Translations under genes and position numbers: made by a program
Notes under the pieces: model-generated
What the model saw: only the letters and a program-made list of their open reading frames with translations
Databases searched by the model: none
Told to the model about the DNA's origin: nothing
Shown: positions 33,174 through 41,885 of the stretch, piece by piece
Numbering within the stretch: the stretch's first letter is position 1
How the letters are laid out: each line of letters begins with the position of its first letter
NCBI GenBank assembly: GCA_018268785.1
Contig: JAFDVY010000019.1
Location: 1-43,300 of the forward strand
Direction: 5' to 3'
Length of the DNA stretch: 43,300 bases
DNA from: Acidobacteriota bacterium
Lineage (GTDB): Bacteria; Acidobacteriota; Terriglobia; Acidiferrales; UBA7541

Positions 33174-34397
33174 CTAGAACAGCCGGAAGCTCACTTCAAT
33201 CGGCACCGAAGTCCGAACCGGTTTTCCGTTCGGCCCCATCGCGGCCTTGCAGCGCCAAGTCCGCACCGTCTCAATCGTCTTTTCGTCCAACCCAAGCCCT
33301 GGGCTCTTCGCTACGCGCAAATTCGTAACGCGATCATCCGTCTCGATAATCGCTTCCACCACCACGATGCCCTGGTACTTTGCCTTCCGCGCTTCCTCCG
33401 AGTACGGTGGGTCAGGATGGTAGTAGCACGTCGGCACTCCAACACCATTCACGCCCGCGCGAAATGCGCCGCCGCCCGTTCCACCGCCTTCGCCCGGTCC
33501 AAGTCCGCCGCCCGTTCCGCTTCCAATACCCGTTCCATTTCCATGTCCTAGCGAGTCGGAGTTTCCATTGGCAAGCGGATCGCCAAACGTCGGCATGTTT
33601 GGGCTGGCAATTTTCAAATCCGGCGGCCCGAGCAGGGAAGGATCCATCGCCAACTTCGGGTCCGGATTCACCGGCCTTACCTGTGGCGGAGTGAACTGCG
33701 TCATCTTGAACTTTGGCAATTTGCCTTTGTTCACTGGCGTCAGCGTATGATCGTTCGCACCACCACCGCCGCCGGCCTTATTCGCGCCAGCCGGCAGCTT
33801 TGAAACGTAGTCCGAAATATCGAGAGGCGTAACGTTCGCGTCCTTCCCCACGGCTTGTGTTGGGGGGGTAATCCTCAAGATCAGGGCCGCAATGATCAAA
33901 GCGAACACCCCAGCGTGTACCCCGATGGACGCGATCTGAGTCCATCCGAAATTCTCCCGCTTCGACCAGATTTCTTTTACTTTGACAGGCTTGACTGCGA
34001 ATGGCAGCGGTGCTTGTTTTTCCGGGAAGAACAAATCTTTGATGCGTTCGCCGAAGCCGCCAAAGCTGGCATCCCAGCGATTCGCCAGTTGCCCGCGGGA
34101 CGAGCCTTTCGGCACGGGTTTCGACGAAAAAAAATCCTTCAAATTGTTCCAGAATCCGCCGCCATACTCTTCCGGCATCAAAGGCGAATGATAATCGCCG
34201 CGTATTTTTATGGGTCGCTCAAACAGGAATTGCCTTACGTTTGACCAGAAATCGTCCGGCATTAGGATTTCTGGACGGCCGAACTTCGGCACCGCATTGG
34301 CAGGTACGGGAGCCGCCGCTTGCGAAGCCGCATTAGGATTCTTCGGAATCGCGTCGTCTGGTACTAGCTTTAGGTCGAATCCCGCCACGTGTTTCAC
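33174..34397 (-). CDS. TonB-like energy-transducer family protein with long cytoplasmic N terminus
   Basis: The protein has 407 residues from a GTG at 34397; the start lacks a clear ribosome site. The single membrane helix is at 154-175 (IASIGVHAGVFALIIAALIL), so about 150 residues are cytoplasmic, far more than in classical TonB. That region holds three similar aromatic motifs: FWSNVRQFLF (50-59), FWNNLKDFF (82-90) and FGERIKDLFF (115-124). After the helix come Gly-rich and Pro-rich spacers and a Gly-Thr-Ser-rich run (near GTGIGSGTGGG). The C-terminal TonB domain shows HPDPPYSEEARKAKYQGIVV, GLGLDEKTIETVRTWRCKAA and a final EVSFRLF, also the ending style of its neighbour. The two genes are 131 bases apart and probably arose by duplication. 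Confidence 0.82.
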   Translation of the reverse strand: MKHVAGFDLKLVPDDAIPKNPNAASQAAAPVPANAVPKFGRPEILMPDDFWSNVRQFLFERPIKIRGDYHSPLMPEEYGGGFWNNLKDFFSSKPVPKGSSRGQLANRWDASFGGFGERIKDLFFPEKQAPLPFAVKPVKVKEIWSKRENFGWTQIASIGVHAGVFALIIAALILRITPPTQAVGKDANVTPLDISDYVSKLPAGANKAGGGGGANDHTLTPVNKGKLPKFKMTQFTPPQVRPVNPDPKLAMDPSLLGPPDLKIASPNMPTFGDPLANGNSDSLGHGNGTGIGSGTGGGLGPGEGGGTGGGAFRAGVNGVGVPTCYYHPDPPYSEEARKAKYQGIVVVEAIIETDDRVTNLRVAKSPGLGLDEKTIETVRTWRCKAAMGPNGKPVRTSVPIEVSFRLF

Positions 34398-34505
34398 CTT
34401 CTGTTTAGACGCAATAACTCCAGTTCGGTATCAATCCGTTACGATGTCCGCGGGCCCGGGATTGGTTGCACGCTCGCGACGGCTGACACCGCTCAGTCCT
34501 CTATT

Positions 34506-34522
34506 GTAACATACGTAGTTAC
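34506..34522. promoter_or_regulatory. Dyad in the tonB-like / ileS divergent promoter region
   Basis: GTAAC (34506-34510) and GTTAC (34518-34522) form an inverted repeat around ATACGTA. On the minus strand a -10-like TACAAT overlaps its edge, facing the TonB-like genes. The 199-base divergent gap must hold promoters for both directions; no T-box or other leader RNA for ileS was seen. Operator function is a guess. Confidence 0.25.
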
Positions 34523-34596
34523 ACCGCTTTTCGATGTTTCCCGCCGACTTTACGGGGAAAACAACTGTGTAAAAGGGGATTCGCTCTCGCTCTGCT

Positions 34597-37431
34597 ATGG
34601 CTGAACCACTCGAACTCAAAAAGACCCTCAATCTCCCAAAGACTGACTTTCCCATGAAAGCCAGCTTGCCGCAGAACGAGCCAAAACAGCTCGCTGCCTG
34701 GCAGGACGCCAATCTCTACGAATCCATCCTCACCGCTCGCCAGGGAAAGCCGCTGTTCGTTCTGCACGATGGCCCGCCCTATCCAACTGGCACGATCCAC
34801 CTCGGCACGGGCCTCAACAAAATCCTCAAAGACCTGATCGTCAAGACCAAATCCATGGCGGGCCACTACGCCCCTTTCGTCCCTGGCTGGGATTGCCACG
34901 GCCTGCCCATCGAGACACAGGTCGAAAAAGAACTTGGCGGCAAAGGCAAAGTCCCGCCCGCGGAGTTTCGTCGCCTTTGCCGCGAATTTGCCACCCGATA
35001 TGTCGAGCAGCACAAGCGCGACTTTAAACGTCTGGGCGTTTTCGGCCGTTGGAACGACCCGTACCTCACGATGAGCCACGAGTACGAGGCCACCATCGCC
35101 AATGCCTTCCTCGACTTCATTGAAAAGGGCTACGTCTACCGTGGCCGTAAGCCGGTCTATTGGTGCATCTACGATTCGACTGCACTTGCCGAAGCCGAAG
35201 TCGAATATGAAGATCACTCAAGCCCCAGCATCTGGGTGAAGTTCGCCCTTGTTGGCGGCGCCAGCGGCGATGCCGCAAAGCTCGGGTCCGATGTTTCCGC
35301 CGTTATCTGGACCACGACTCCTTGGACGATCCCGCACAACCGCGCGCTCGCCTTTCATCCCGATTTTGAATACGCCATCGTTGAAACGGAAAAGGGCAAA
35401 TTGCTTCTTGCCGCCGATCGCGTCGCCGCGCTGCAAGCGGAGTGCGACATCAGGGAAGCTCGCGTCCTCGCAAAATTCAAAGGGCATCATTTCGAGCACG
35501 CAAAATTCCAACATCCGTTCTTGCCACTGCAGGTTCCTGGCGTCCTCGCAACCTATGTCACGCTCGATCAAGGCACCGGCATAGTTCACACTGCTCCCGG
35601 CCACGGCGTCGACGACTTCAACACCGGTCAAAAGTACAATCTCGAAACTGCTGCTCCGCTCGACGATCGCGGCATCTACACCGAAGGCTTGCCCGAATAC
35701 AAAGGCATAGACGTCTTCAAAGCCAATCCCATCATCGTCAAGCTTCTCGACGATCGCGGCGCGCTGCTCGGTCATCATCCCTACAAACACAGCTATCCGC
35801 ACTGCTGGCGCTGTCACAACCCCGTCATCTTCCGCGCCACCGAACAATGGTTTATCAAGATGGACGCGGCAGGGAGCGGAGAATCAAAAACCTTCCGTGA
35901 AAAGGCGCTCGAACAAATTCACGGCGTGAAGTGGATCCCGTCCTGGGGCGAAGACCGCATGTACGAAATGATCGAGCATCGCCCCGATTGGTGCGTCTCC
36001 CGGCAGAGATTCTGGGGCACGCCCATCATTGTTTTTTATTGCGATGGCTGCGGCAAGCGCCTCGAAGATTTCAAAGCCTTGCGCAACGTCATTGAATGGT
36101 TCAAAAAAGAAGGCGCGGACGCCTGGTATAAACATTCAGCCGAGGAATTGCTGCCCGCCGGAACAAAGTGCTCTTGCGGCGAATCCAAATGGCGCAAGGA
36201 AAATGACATTCTCGACGTTTGGTTCGATTCCGGCTCGTCCAACCTGTCCGTCTTGAAAGGTGACGAATGGCCGGCCGATGTATATCTCGAGGGACCTGAC
36301 CAGTATCGCGGCTGGTTCCATAGTTCTTTGCTTGTCGCAGTTGGCGTGAAAAATCGGTCGCCGTATAAAGGCGTCGTCACGCACGGGTGGACGCTCGATG
36401 AGCAAGGCCGCCCGATGTCCAAGTCCCTCGGCAACTCCATTGAGCCCAACGAAATCTGCGAAAAGTGGGGCGCCGACCTGCTTCGCTTGTGGGTTGCATC
36501 AGTTGAATACCAGGCCGATGTAAAGATGTCGGAGCGCGTCATGACGCAGCTCAGCGAAGCCTATCGCAAAATCCGCAACACGTTCCGCTTCGCTCTCGGC
36601 AATCTCAGCGACTTTGATCCTGCGAAAAACCTCGTCGCCAATGATCATCTCGAAGAGATGGATCGCTGGATGCTAGAACGCACCGCCGACCTCGTCAAGA
36701 AATGTCGCGAGTGGTACGCCAACTACGAATTTCACCGCGTTTACCACGCCATCCACGATTACTGCACCGTGGACCTCAGCGCGTTCTACTATGACGTCCT
36801 GAAAGACCGCCTTTACACCAAGGCTCCAAACAATCCCGCACGCCGCTCTGCCCAAACCGCCGTTTACAAGATCTCCAGCGCGCTCATCCGTCTCGCCGCT
36901 CCCATCCTCGTGTTCACCGCCGAGGAAATCTGGAGATATTTGCCAAAATCCACTGGCGCGCCATCTTCCGTGCACATCGATCTATTCCCGGAAGAGTCCG
37001 AACTTCGCACGGGCATCGCACCTGCACAAATCAACACTTGGGAGCTTCTAGCCAGAGTCCGCGCCGAAGTTCTCAAAGCTCTCGAAACCGCGCGCAACGA
37101 AAAGAAAATCAATTCCGGCCTCGAAGCAAAGGTTCTGCTTGGCGCCGATCTCGAATTAAAAGCCAAACTAAAAGCACATCTCGCGCAATTGCCGGGCCTC
37201 TTCATCGTTTCCCAGGTGGATTTTCTCAGCGCAGGCGCTGGCGACTTCAAATCCGAAGCCGTTCCGTCGCTCTCCGCCACCATCCAGAAAGCCGAAGGCG
37301 CCAAGTGCGACCGCTGCTGGAACTACTCCACCCACGTCGGCGAAAACACCCGCTACCCAACTATCTGCGAGCGTTGCTCCACTGCCCTCGCCGAAATCGA
37401 ATCCATCGCTGATACTGCCACCTCCGCATGA
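34597..37431 (+). CDS. ileS: Isoleucyl-tRNA synthetase
   Basis: The protein has 944 residues, normal for bacterial IleRS. It charges tRNA-Ile and edits Val. The class I HIGH-type motif is in DGPPYPTGTIHLGTGLNKIL (58-77, HLGT at 68-71). The WDCHGLPIETQVEKEL block follows, the CP1 editing domain lies at about 200-400 (with WTTTPWTIPHNRALAF), and the KMSKS loop reads RPMSKSLGN (Ser608-Lys609-Ser610), with Pro in place of the first Lys. The C terminus has the zinc-ribbon pattern CDRCWNYSTHVG and ICERCSTAL (four cysteines) typical of the bacterial type. It is the first gene of a plus-strand run with lspA, and ileS-lspA adjacency is common in bacteria. Confidence 0.97.
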   Translation: MAEPLELKKTLNLPKTDFPMKASLPQNEPKQLAAWQDANLYESILTARQGKPLFVLHDGPPYPTGTIHLGTGLNKILKDLIVKTKSMAGHYAPFVPGWDCHGLPIETQVEKELGGKGKVPPAEFRRLCREFATRYVEQHKRDFKRLGVFGRWNDPYLTMSHEYEATIANAFLDFIEKGYVYRGRKPVYWCIYDSTALAEAEVEYEDHSSPSIWVKFALVGGASGDAAKLGSDVSAVIWTTTPWTIPHNRALAFHPDFEYAIVETEKGKLLLAADRVAALQAECDIREARVLAKFKGHHFEHAKFQHPFLPLQVPGVLATYVTLDQGTGIVHTAPGHGVDDFNTGQKYNLETAAPLDDRGIYTEGLPEYKGIDVFKANPIIVKLLDDRGALLGHHPYKHSYPHCWRCHNPVIFRATEQWFIKMDAAGSGESKTFREKALEQIHGVKWIPSWGEDRMYEMIEHRPDWCVSRQRFWGTPIIVFYCDGCGKRLEDFKALRNVIEWFKKEGADAWYKHSAEELLPAGTKCSCGESKWRKENDILDVWFDSGSSNLSVLKGDEWPADVYLEGPDQYRGWFHSSLLVAVGVKNRSPYKGVVTHGWTLDEQGRPMSKSLGNSIEPNEICEKWGADLLRLWVASVEYQADVKMSERVMTQLSEAYRKIRNTFRFALGNLSDFDPAKNLVANDHLEEMDRWMLERTADLVKKCREWYANYEFHRVYHAIHDYCTVDLSAFYYDVLKDRLYTKAPNNPARRSAQTAVYKISSALIRLAAPILVFTAEEIWRYLPKSTGAPSSVHIDLFPEESELRTGIAPAQINTWELLARVRAEVLKALETARNEKKINSGLEAKVLLGADLELKAKLKAHLAQLPGLFIVSQVDFLSAGAGDFKSEAVPSLSATIQKAEGAKCDRCWNYSTHVGENTRYPTICERCSTALAEIESIADTATSA

Positions 37432-37456
37432 GCATTCTGCCGAACTCTCTTAGTAG

Positions 37457-37476
37457 GGGCACGATACATCGTGCCC
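37457..37476. repeat. Palindromic intergenic repeat, ileS-lspA gap
   Basis: GGGCACGAT (37457-37465) pairs perfectly with ATCGTGCCC (37468-37476). The hairpin fills the short gap between ileS and lspA and resembles the GGGCACGA-type interspersed repeats I recall from acidobacterial genomes. No T-run follows, so it is more likely a repeat or mRNA-stabilising hairpin than a terminator. Confidence 0.6.
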
Positions 37477-37522
37477 GTGCTTGGCAATGTCACCGCGTCT
37501 TGACCTCTTGGGGTATCCACCC

Positions 37523-38017
37523 ATGACCAGGACCTTTCCCTCCCGCCTCCGCTGGCTATCTCTAACCCTCTTCATCGTCCTAGCCGACCGCACCACCAAA
37601 GCTCTCATCGAATCCCGCACTACGGAAGGCTGGCACCGCGAACTCATCCACAATTTCATGTATTTGGTTCACAGCAAGAACCCCGGAATTGCCTTCAGCG
37701 TGTTTGCCAACTCGCAATCGCCTTACCTCAAAACCGCCCTCATCACTCTCTCTCTCCTCTTCATTGCCGTCCTCGCTTGGCTCCTCATCACCAGCCAATC
37801 TGCCACTTGGCGCACCCTCGCCGGTCTCTCTCTCCTAATCGGCGGCGCCGCAGGCAATCTTACTGACCGCATCCTCCACGGTGCAGTCACTGACTTCTTC
37901 GAACTCTGGTTCGGCTCCTATCGCTATCCGGCCTTCAACGTCGCCGACTCCGCCATCACCGTTGGCGCTATCCTCGTTCTGCTCGATGTTCTCTTTGCTT
38001 CACAAAAGAAATCCTAG
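37523..38017 (+). CDS. lspA: Lipoprotein signal peptidase
   Basis: From ATG 37523 the protein has 164 residues; an in-frame TTG at 37481 would add 14 residues that do not look like family sequence. Four membrane helices are visible. The catalytic aspartates are Asp115 in GGAAGNLTDRI and Asp142 in FNVADSAITVG, both in the conserved membrane-boundary motifs of this aspartic protease. The enzyme cleaves signal peptides of diacylglyceryl-modified prolipoproteins in the inner membrane. It lies downstream of ileS with a palindromic repeat in the gap. Confidence 0.95.
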   Translation: MTRTFPSRLRWLSLTLFIVLADRTTKALIESRTTEGWHRELIHNFMYLVHSKNPGIAFSVFANSQSPYLKTALITLSLLFIAVLAWLLITSQSATWRTLAGLSLLIGGAAGNLTDRILHGAVTDFFELWFGSYRYPAFNVADSAITVGAILVLLDVLFASQKKS

Positions 38018-38020
38018 GTG

Positions 38021-38040
38021 GCATAGGCTTCAGCCTGTGC
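38021..38040. repeat. Palindromic intergenic repeat, lspA-DUF4126 gap
   Basis: GCATAGGCT (38021-38029) pairs with AGCCTGTGC (38032-38040) with one G-T wobble. It starts right after the lspA stop and matches the GGCTTCAGCCTGTGC-type interspersed repeat I recall from acidobacteria. Confidence 0.55.
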
Positions 38041-38118
38041 ACATGCTGCCCGCGCCCAGATGAATTCAATGCACATCGTTCTTGCTTTCTTCTTTGCTAA
38101 ACTGTCTGCACCGCATCC

Positions 38119-38694
38119 ATGAACCCTCTCCAAGCCATCTCCTTAGCCCTCGGCGCCGGATTCTCCTCCGGCCTCAACCTCTACGCCACCATAGCCACGC
38201 TCGGTCTTCTCGAGCGCTTTCACGTCATCCATCTCCCCGAAAAACTCCACGTCCTCGCGCATCCCATCGTGCTGGGTTTTGCTATAGGTCTTTACATCCT
38301 CGAATTCCTCGCCGACAAGGTCCCCTATCTCGACACCGTTTGGGATTTTCTCCACACCTTTATCCGCCCGCCGGCCGCCGCAATCCTCGCATTTTCGGTC
38401 TCTGTAAATCTGGCCTCTGAATGGCGCTGGCTCGCCGCGCTCCTCGCCGGAGGTATCGCCCTCACTGCACACAGCACCAAAGCCAGCACGCGCGCCGCTG
38501 CCAACACCGTCCCTGAACCTTTTTCCAATTGGGGGCTCAGCATCGGCGAAGACCTGCTTGCCGTCTGGCTCACCTGGTTCACGACCGCCCATCCCATTCT
38601 CGCGATCGTGCTCGTCGTTCTTCTCTTAATCCTTTGCTTCTATCTGCTCTTCAAGCTCTTCCACTTCCTCCGCCGCGCCCTCCAAACTCTCTGA
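38119..38694 (+). CDS. DUF4126-family membrane protein
   Basis: The protein has 191 residues. It opens with ISLALGAGFSSGLNLYATIA, the signature of the DUF4126 family, and has four or five hydrophobic segments (around 7-30, 50-65, 85-115 and 150-180). The loop SVNLASEWRWLAALLAGGIA and the following HSTKASTRAAANTVPEPFSN are also family-typical. The function of DUF4126 is unknown. It follows lspA by about 100 bases containing a repeat hairpin, so it may be transcribed separately; it converges on the S9 peptidase gene. Confidence 0.85.
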   Translation: MNPLQAISLALGAGFSSGLNLYATIATLGLLERFHVIHLPEKLHVLAHPIVLGFAIGLYILEFLADKVPYLDTVWDFLHTFIRPPAAAILAFSVSVNLASEWRWLAALLAGGIALTAHSTKASTRAAANTVPEPFSNWGLSIGEDLLAVWLTWFTTAHPILAIVLVVLLLILCFYLLFKLFHFLRRALQTL

Positions 38695-38745
38695 TTTCAA
38701 TTTGGACCGCGCGTCAAACTCAGCAATGGGCATCCAGACCGCAGT

Positions 38746-38809
38746 GGCCCGGCTTTTTCTTGCGGGCAGTGTGCACGCCGGGCCGCGCAGCGGAGGAATC
38801 TCTCTTCGA
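38746..38809. repeat. Palindromic intergenic repeat between convergent genes
   Basis: GGCCCGGC (38746-38753) pairs with GCCGGGCC (38777-38784) around a 23-base loop. It is followed by AATCTCTCTTCGA (38797-38809), a 13-mer that recurs at 41796-41808. The element sits between the DUF4126 and S9 peptidase stop codons. Confidence 0.6.
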
Positions 38810-38827
38810 CCGATCTATCAAGCAAAC

Positions 38828-40900
38828 CTACTTCGTATACTTATCCACCCAATCCAAAAACGTTTTATACCAAAACTGGCTGTTCAGCGGTTTCAATACC
38901 CAATGTCCCTCATCCGGAAAAATTACCAGCTTTGATGGCACTCCCTGCCGTTGCAGCGCGCTGAAAAATTCCAAAGACTGCGTGTACGGCACGCGGTAAT
39001 CCCGCTCCCCGCCTATCACCAATGTCGGCGTCTTGTATTTTCCCAGCGCTGCCGCATACGTCAGCGGGGCCCACTTCTTGTAATTCTCCGGCGCACTCCA
39101 CGGCGTCCCTTGCATGTCGTGCTCTTCAAACCACAACTCTTCCGTCGCATACATCGAATTCTTATCCCAAATGCCTGCATGACTCACGATCGCCTTGAAC
39201 CGGTCTGTATGCGTCGCAATCCAGTCCGCCATGTACCCGCCATACGACCCACCCGCCGCCGCCATCCGCTTTCCGTCAATAAATGGATATTTCGCCAGCG
39301 CAGAGTCCACGCCCTTCATCACATCCACATACGCTTTTCCACCCCAATCATTCGTAATCTCATCCGTGAATTTCTGCCCGTATCCAGTCGACCCGCGCCG
39401 GTTGATCATCAGCGTCACGTAACCCGCGCCTGAAAACACCTCCGCGTTCCACCGGTAGCCCCACGAATCGCCCCACATCGTTTGCGGCCCTCCGTGCAGC
39501 AGCACCAGTAGCGGATATTTCTTCGCCGCATCAAAATGCGGGGGCCTGATCAACATCGCCTGCACTTTCGTTGCCTCTGCGCCTTCAAACCAGAATTTCT
39601 CCGGCGCATTCATCTCCAGCTTCGCCAGCGCTGCATCGTTTTGATGCGTCACCTGCTTCAGTCCCGTTCCATCGCTGGCCGCCGTAAACACCTCCGAAGG
39701 CGTCGTCAAACTTGTTCGCGTAAATACAAATGTCTTTCCATCCGCGCTCATCGAAACCGCGCCGTTGAATCCATCGATCAATTTCTTAGGGACCGCTCCA
39801 ACTTTCGGCGCCATTTCATAAATCGGCTCCAGCGTTTCGTTCTCCGCTCCAAAATAAATTTTCGAGCTGTCCGGTGCCCACGCCAGGTTCTCCGCGCTCC
39901 GGTCAAATGAATTCTCCGACAAGTTTTCGCTTTTTCCCGTCGCACGGTCATACAGCATCACGCGCCAGCGGTCCGATTCATATCCCGCGGTCAGCTGGGA
40001 GCGATACGCGATGTATTTTCCGTCGGGCGAATACACCGGATTCCCGTCAAATCCCGGCTGTGTCGTAATCCGCTTCGCCTCTCCTCCGCTTACTGGCACC
40101 ACGAACAAGTCCCCATTGGTGCTCGTCGCCTCAACCTTGTCAGTAACAGCCGTAAAACAAATCTCCTTCGAATCCGGAGAAAAATTGATGTCGCTCGCCT
40201 CTCCCCGTTGGTCCGGCGGCACATCGTAGTTTGCGCCTTGCGTCAAATCCTTCGCAGTCTCGCTTCCGTCTGCTTGTCCCGATCCTTGAGGGAATGCGAT
40301 CACAAACAAGTGCGACCGCTTCCCCTCGTTCCAGTGCGTCCAGTGCCGGTACAGCAGCGCTTCCGCCACATGCGCTTTCACTTTATTTTTTTCTTTCTCT
40401 TCATCCTTCTTTTTGTTGCACTCGTCGTCCTTGCACTCCGGGTACACGCCCGACGTGAACGCAATCATCTTCCCGTCCGGCGACCAGATCGCCAGATCCG
40501 CGCCCGTTGAAAGTTTCGTCAGTGGCTTTGCCTCGCCGCCATCCATCGACAGCAGGTACACTTGCGAATCCCCGCTTCGCGAAGAAATAAACGCGATCGT
40601 CCTCCCATCCGGCGACCACACCGGCGAAGAATCTTTTCCGCTCTGCGTCAACTGAATCGCGTCGCCACCGCTCGTCGCCACGAGCCAGATGTTGCTCGCA
40701 TTGCGATTCGCCTCCATGTCCGGCACGGTCACCGTGTACGCCACCCATTTTCCATCCGGAGAAATCGCCGGCTCCGCGACGCGCTGTAGTTTGATCAAAT
40801 CGTCAAACGTGATCGCATGCTTTCCCGCGTCCTGCGCGCCCGCGCCACTCGCCATCGCGCAAACCACGGCTACCATCGAAATTCGCTTCATCTTTTTCAT
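38828..40900 (-). CDS. S9-family peptidase (dipeptidyl/acylaminoacyl-peptidase-like), exported
   Basis: The protein has 690 residues; AAGGGA five bases upstream supports the ATG at 40900. A signal peptide (MKKMKRISMVAVVCAMASGA, cleavage near GAQ) exports it. Residues about 35-430 form a beta-propeller with repeated SPDGKWVAY, SPDGRTIAF, SPDGKMIAF, SPDSKEICF and SPDGKYIAY blades. The C-terminal alpha/beta-hydrolase domain carries HGGPQTMWGD and the triad Ser552 in GGSYGGYM, Asp634 in GERDYRVP and His666 in DEGHWVL. It should cleave short peptides in the periplasm, much like DPP5-type enzymes. A charged Lys/Glu-rich loop with two Cys (near ECKDDECNKKKDEEKEK) interrupts the propeller, as is common in this subgroup. 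Confidence 0.93.
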   Translation of the reverse strand: MKKMKRISMVAVVCAMASGAGAQDAGKHAITFDDLIKLQRVAEPAISPDGKWVAYTVTVPDMEANRNASNIWLVATSGGDAIQLTQSGKDSSPVWSPDGRTIAFISSRSGDSQVYLLSMDGGEAKPLTKLSTGADLAIWSPDGKMIAFTSGVYPECKDDECNKKKDEEKEKNKVKAHVAEALLYRHWTHWNEGKRSHLFVIAFPQGSGQADGSETAKDLTQGANYDVPPDQRGEASDINFSPDSKEICFTAVTDKVEATSTNGDLFVVPVSGGEAKRITTQPGFDGNPVYSPDGKYIAYRSQLTAGYESDRWRVMLYDRATGKSENLSENSFDRSAENLAWAPDSSKIYFGAENETLEPIYEMAPKVGAVPKKLIDGFNGAVSMSADGKTFVFTRTSLTTPSEVFTAASDGTGLKQVTHQNDAALAKLEMNAPEKFWFEGAEATKVQAMLIRPPHFDAAKKYPLLVLLHGGPQTMWGDSWGYRWNAEVFSGAGYVTLMINRRGSTGYGQKFTDEITNDWGGKAYVDVMKGVDSALAKYPFIDGKRMAAAGGSYGGYMADWIATHTDRFKAIVSHAGIWDKNSMYATEELWFEEHDMQGTPWSAPENYKKWAPLTYAAALGKYKTPTLVIGGERDYRVPYTQSLEFFSALQRQGVPSKLVIFPDEGHWVLKPLNSQFWYKTFLDWVDKYTK

Positions 40901-40999
40901 GGATTCCCTTTGACCTGCACCCTATCTCGATCAACCGTTCCCACTCAATCTTCCGCCCAAAATACTGCCACGGTTACAGCCAACATCCAACAGTTGCAT

Positions 41000-41041
41000 T
41001 GTCATCCTGAGCGCATCCAGGAAGATGCGCGAAGGACCTCA
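41000..41041. repeat. GTCATCCTGAGCG-type interspersed repeat
   Basis: The element begins GTCATCCTGAGCG (41001-41013) and ends GCGAAGGACCTC (41029-41040). Inside it GCGCATC (41011-41017) pairs with GATGCGC (41024-41030). The start and end wording is that of a widespread intergenic repeat I recall from acidobacterial and related genomes. It lies upstream of the S9 peptidase and downstream of the VOC gene, both minus strand. Confidence 0.6.
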
Positions 41042-41089
41042 TCTTTTACTTCACTCCAAAAGCCAGAGCCAAAGCGCCATTTTCCATTT

Positions 41090-41536
41090 TCACTTTTCCA
41101 TCTTTCCAATCCCCACTCCCACCGCCCAAACATACCCATCCGCATCCGCCAGCATCACATCACGCCACCCGTGCGGAAAATCCCGCGCCTCCTGCACAAT
41201 CTCCGTTCCAAATTTCTTCGCGCGCTCTTGCGCCGCATCCGGATCGATCCCCATCACCCGAATTTCCGTTCCAATCCCGCGTACCCGCACTTCTCGCACC
41301 CGCGCAAACAATGGATGCCGGTCATACGTATGATCCGCGTGCAGCATAAAATCCGTTCCGCCAATCACCAGCGCTGCGAAATCCTCATCCCAATACCGCA
41401 CCGTAGCCTGCAACACATCCCGGTAAAACGGCAGTGCCTTCGCCACTTCCCGCACCAGCAAATTCACCGTAAACTTCGGCAGCCCCCGCCCATACTCGTC
41501 CGCCGGAATCCATCCGGTATTCGCATTCGCCTGCAT
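41090..41536 (-). CDS. VOC-family (glyoxalase-like) protein
   Basis: The protein has 148 residues, the size of a single-domain VOC/bleomycin-resistance-type protein. FTVNLLVREVAKALPFYRDV is the first beta-alpha unit, ALVIGGTDFMLHADHTYDRH the strand pair, and EARDFPHGWRDVMLADADGY the second module with the usual G-W-R-D metal-side segment. The typical Arg-Asp-Asp/Pro pattern supports a VOC fold, but substrate cannot be inferred. It is flanked on both sides by repeat elements and is probably a single-gene unit. Confidence 0.78.
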   Translation of the reverse strand: MQANANTGWIPADEYGRGLPKFTVNLLVREVAKALPFYRDVLQATVRYWDEDFAALVIGGTDFMLHADHTYDRHPLFARVREVRVRGIGTEIRVMGIDPDAAQERAKKFGTEIVQEARDFPHGWRDVMLADADGYVWAVGVGIGKMEK

Positions 41537-41885
41537 CTCAACGCGCTCCTATTCTTTCTTAGACGCACCTGTCCCTCGTGCCCATCATCGTCTAGTCGGA
41601 CACCTCTATCACTCCTGGTTTGTCTTCCAATGGGAAGGGAATCGCGTTCCATTTTGGCTGCCACTCGCCGACCAGTGAGCCACTGTCATTTCGAACGGAA
41701 CAAGCCGACGCTTTTGCTCTTCCGATTCCTCCTGAGGAATCGGTCGGCTTGTGGATGTGAGAACTTCCTCTCATCGCGCGGGGTTTGCGCGATGAAATCT
41801 CTCTTCGATCTAAGCCATCACCACAAACGATCTAGAATTACCGAACTCTCCGCGTCCTCTGCGTTAGAAATACCCGCAATCTTCC
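41537..41885. other. Non-coding interval filled by repeats
   Basis: This 349-base gap between two minus-strand genes holds no convincing gene. Its right half is a repeat with two strong hairpins and the shared 13-mer described separately. Promoter elements for the VOC gene should lie near 41540-41620 but none stands out. Confidence 0.5.
41682..41808. repeat. Compound palindromic repeat element
   Basis: A nested hairpin has outer arms CAAGCCGA (41701-41708) and TCGGCTTG (41744-41751) and inner arms CCGATTCCT (41722-41730) and AGGAATCGG (41735-41743). A second hairpin has nine-base arms TCATCGCGC (41771-41779) and GCGCGATGA (41787-41795). The element ends with AATCTCTCTTCGA (41796-41808), also found at 38797-38809. 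It starts with TGTCATTTCGAACGG, a variant of the GTCAT-type repeat head. It has no transposase and looks like a non-autonomous or REP-like element. Confidence 0.65.

Noticed and set aside
34398..34596. A T-box leader upstream of ileS
   Set aside because: No T-box core or terminator/antiterminator pair was visible in the 199-base gap.
38828..40900. The Lys/Glu-rich insert with two Cys in the S9 peptidase as a novel metal site
   Set aside because: A similar charged insert is, as I recall, usual in this peptidase subgroup.
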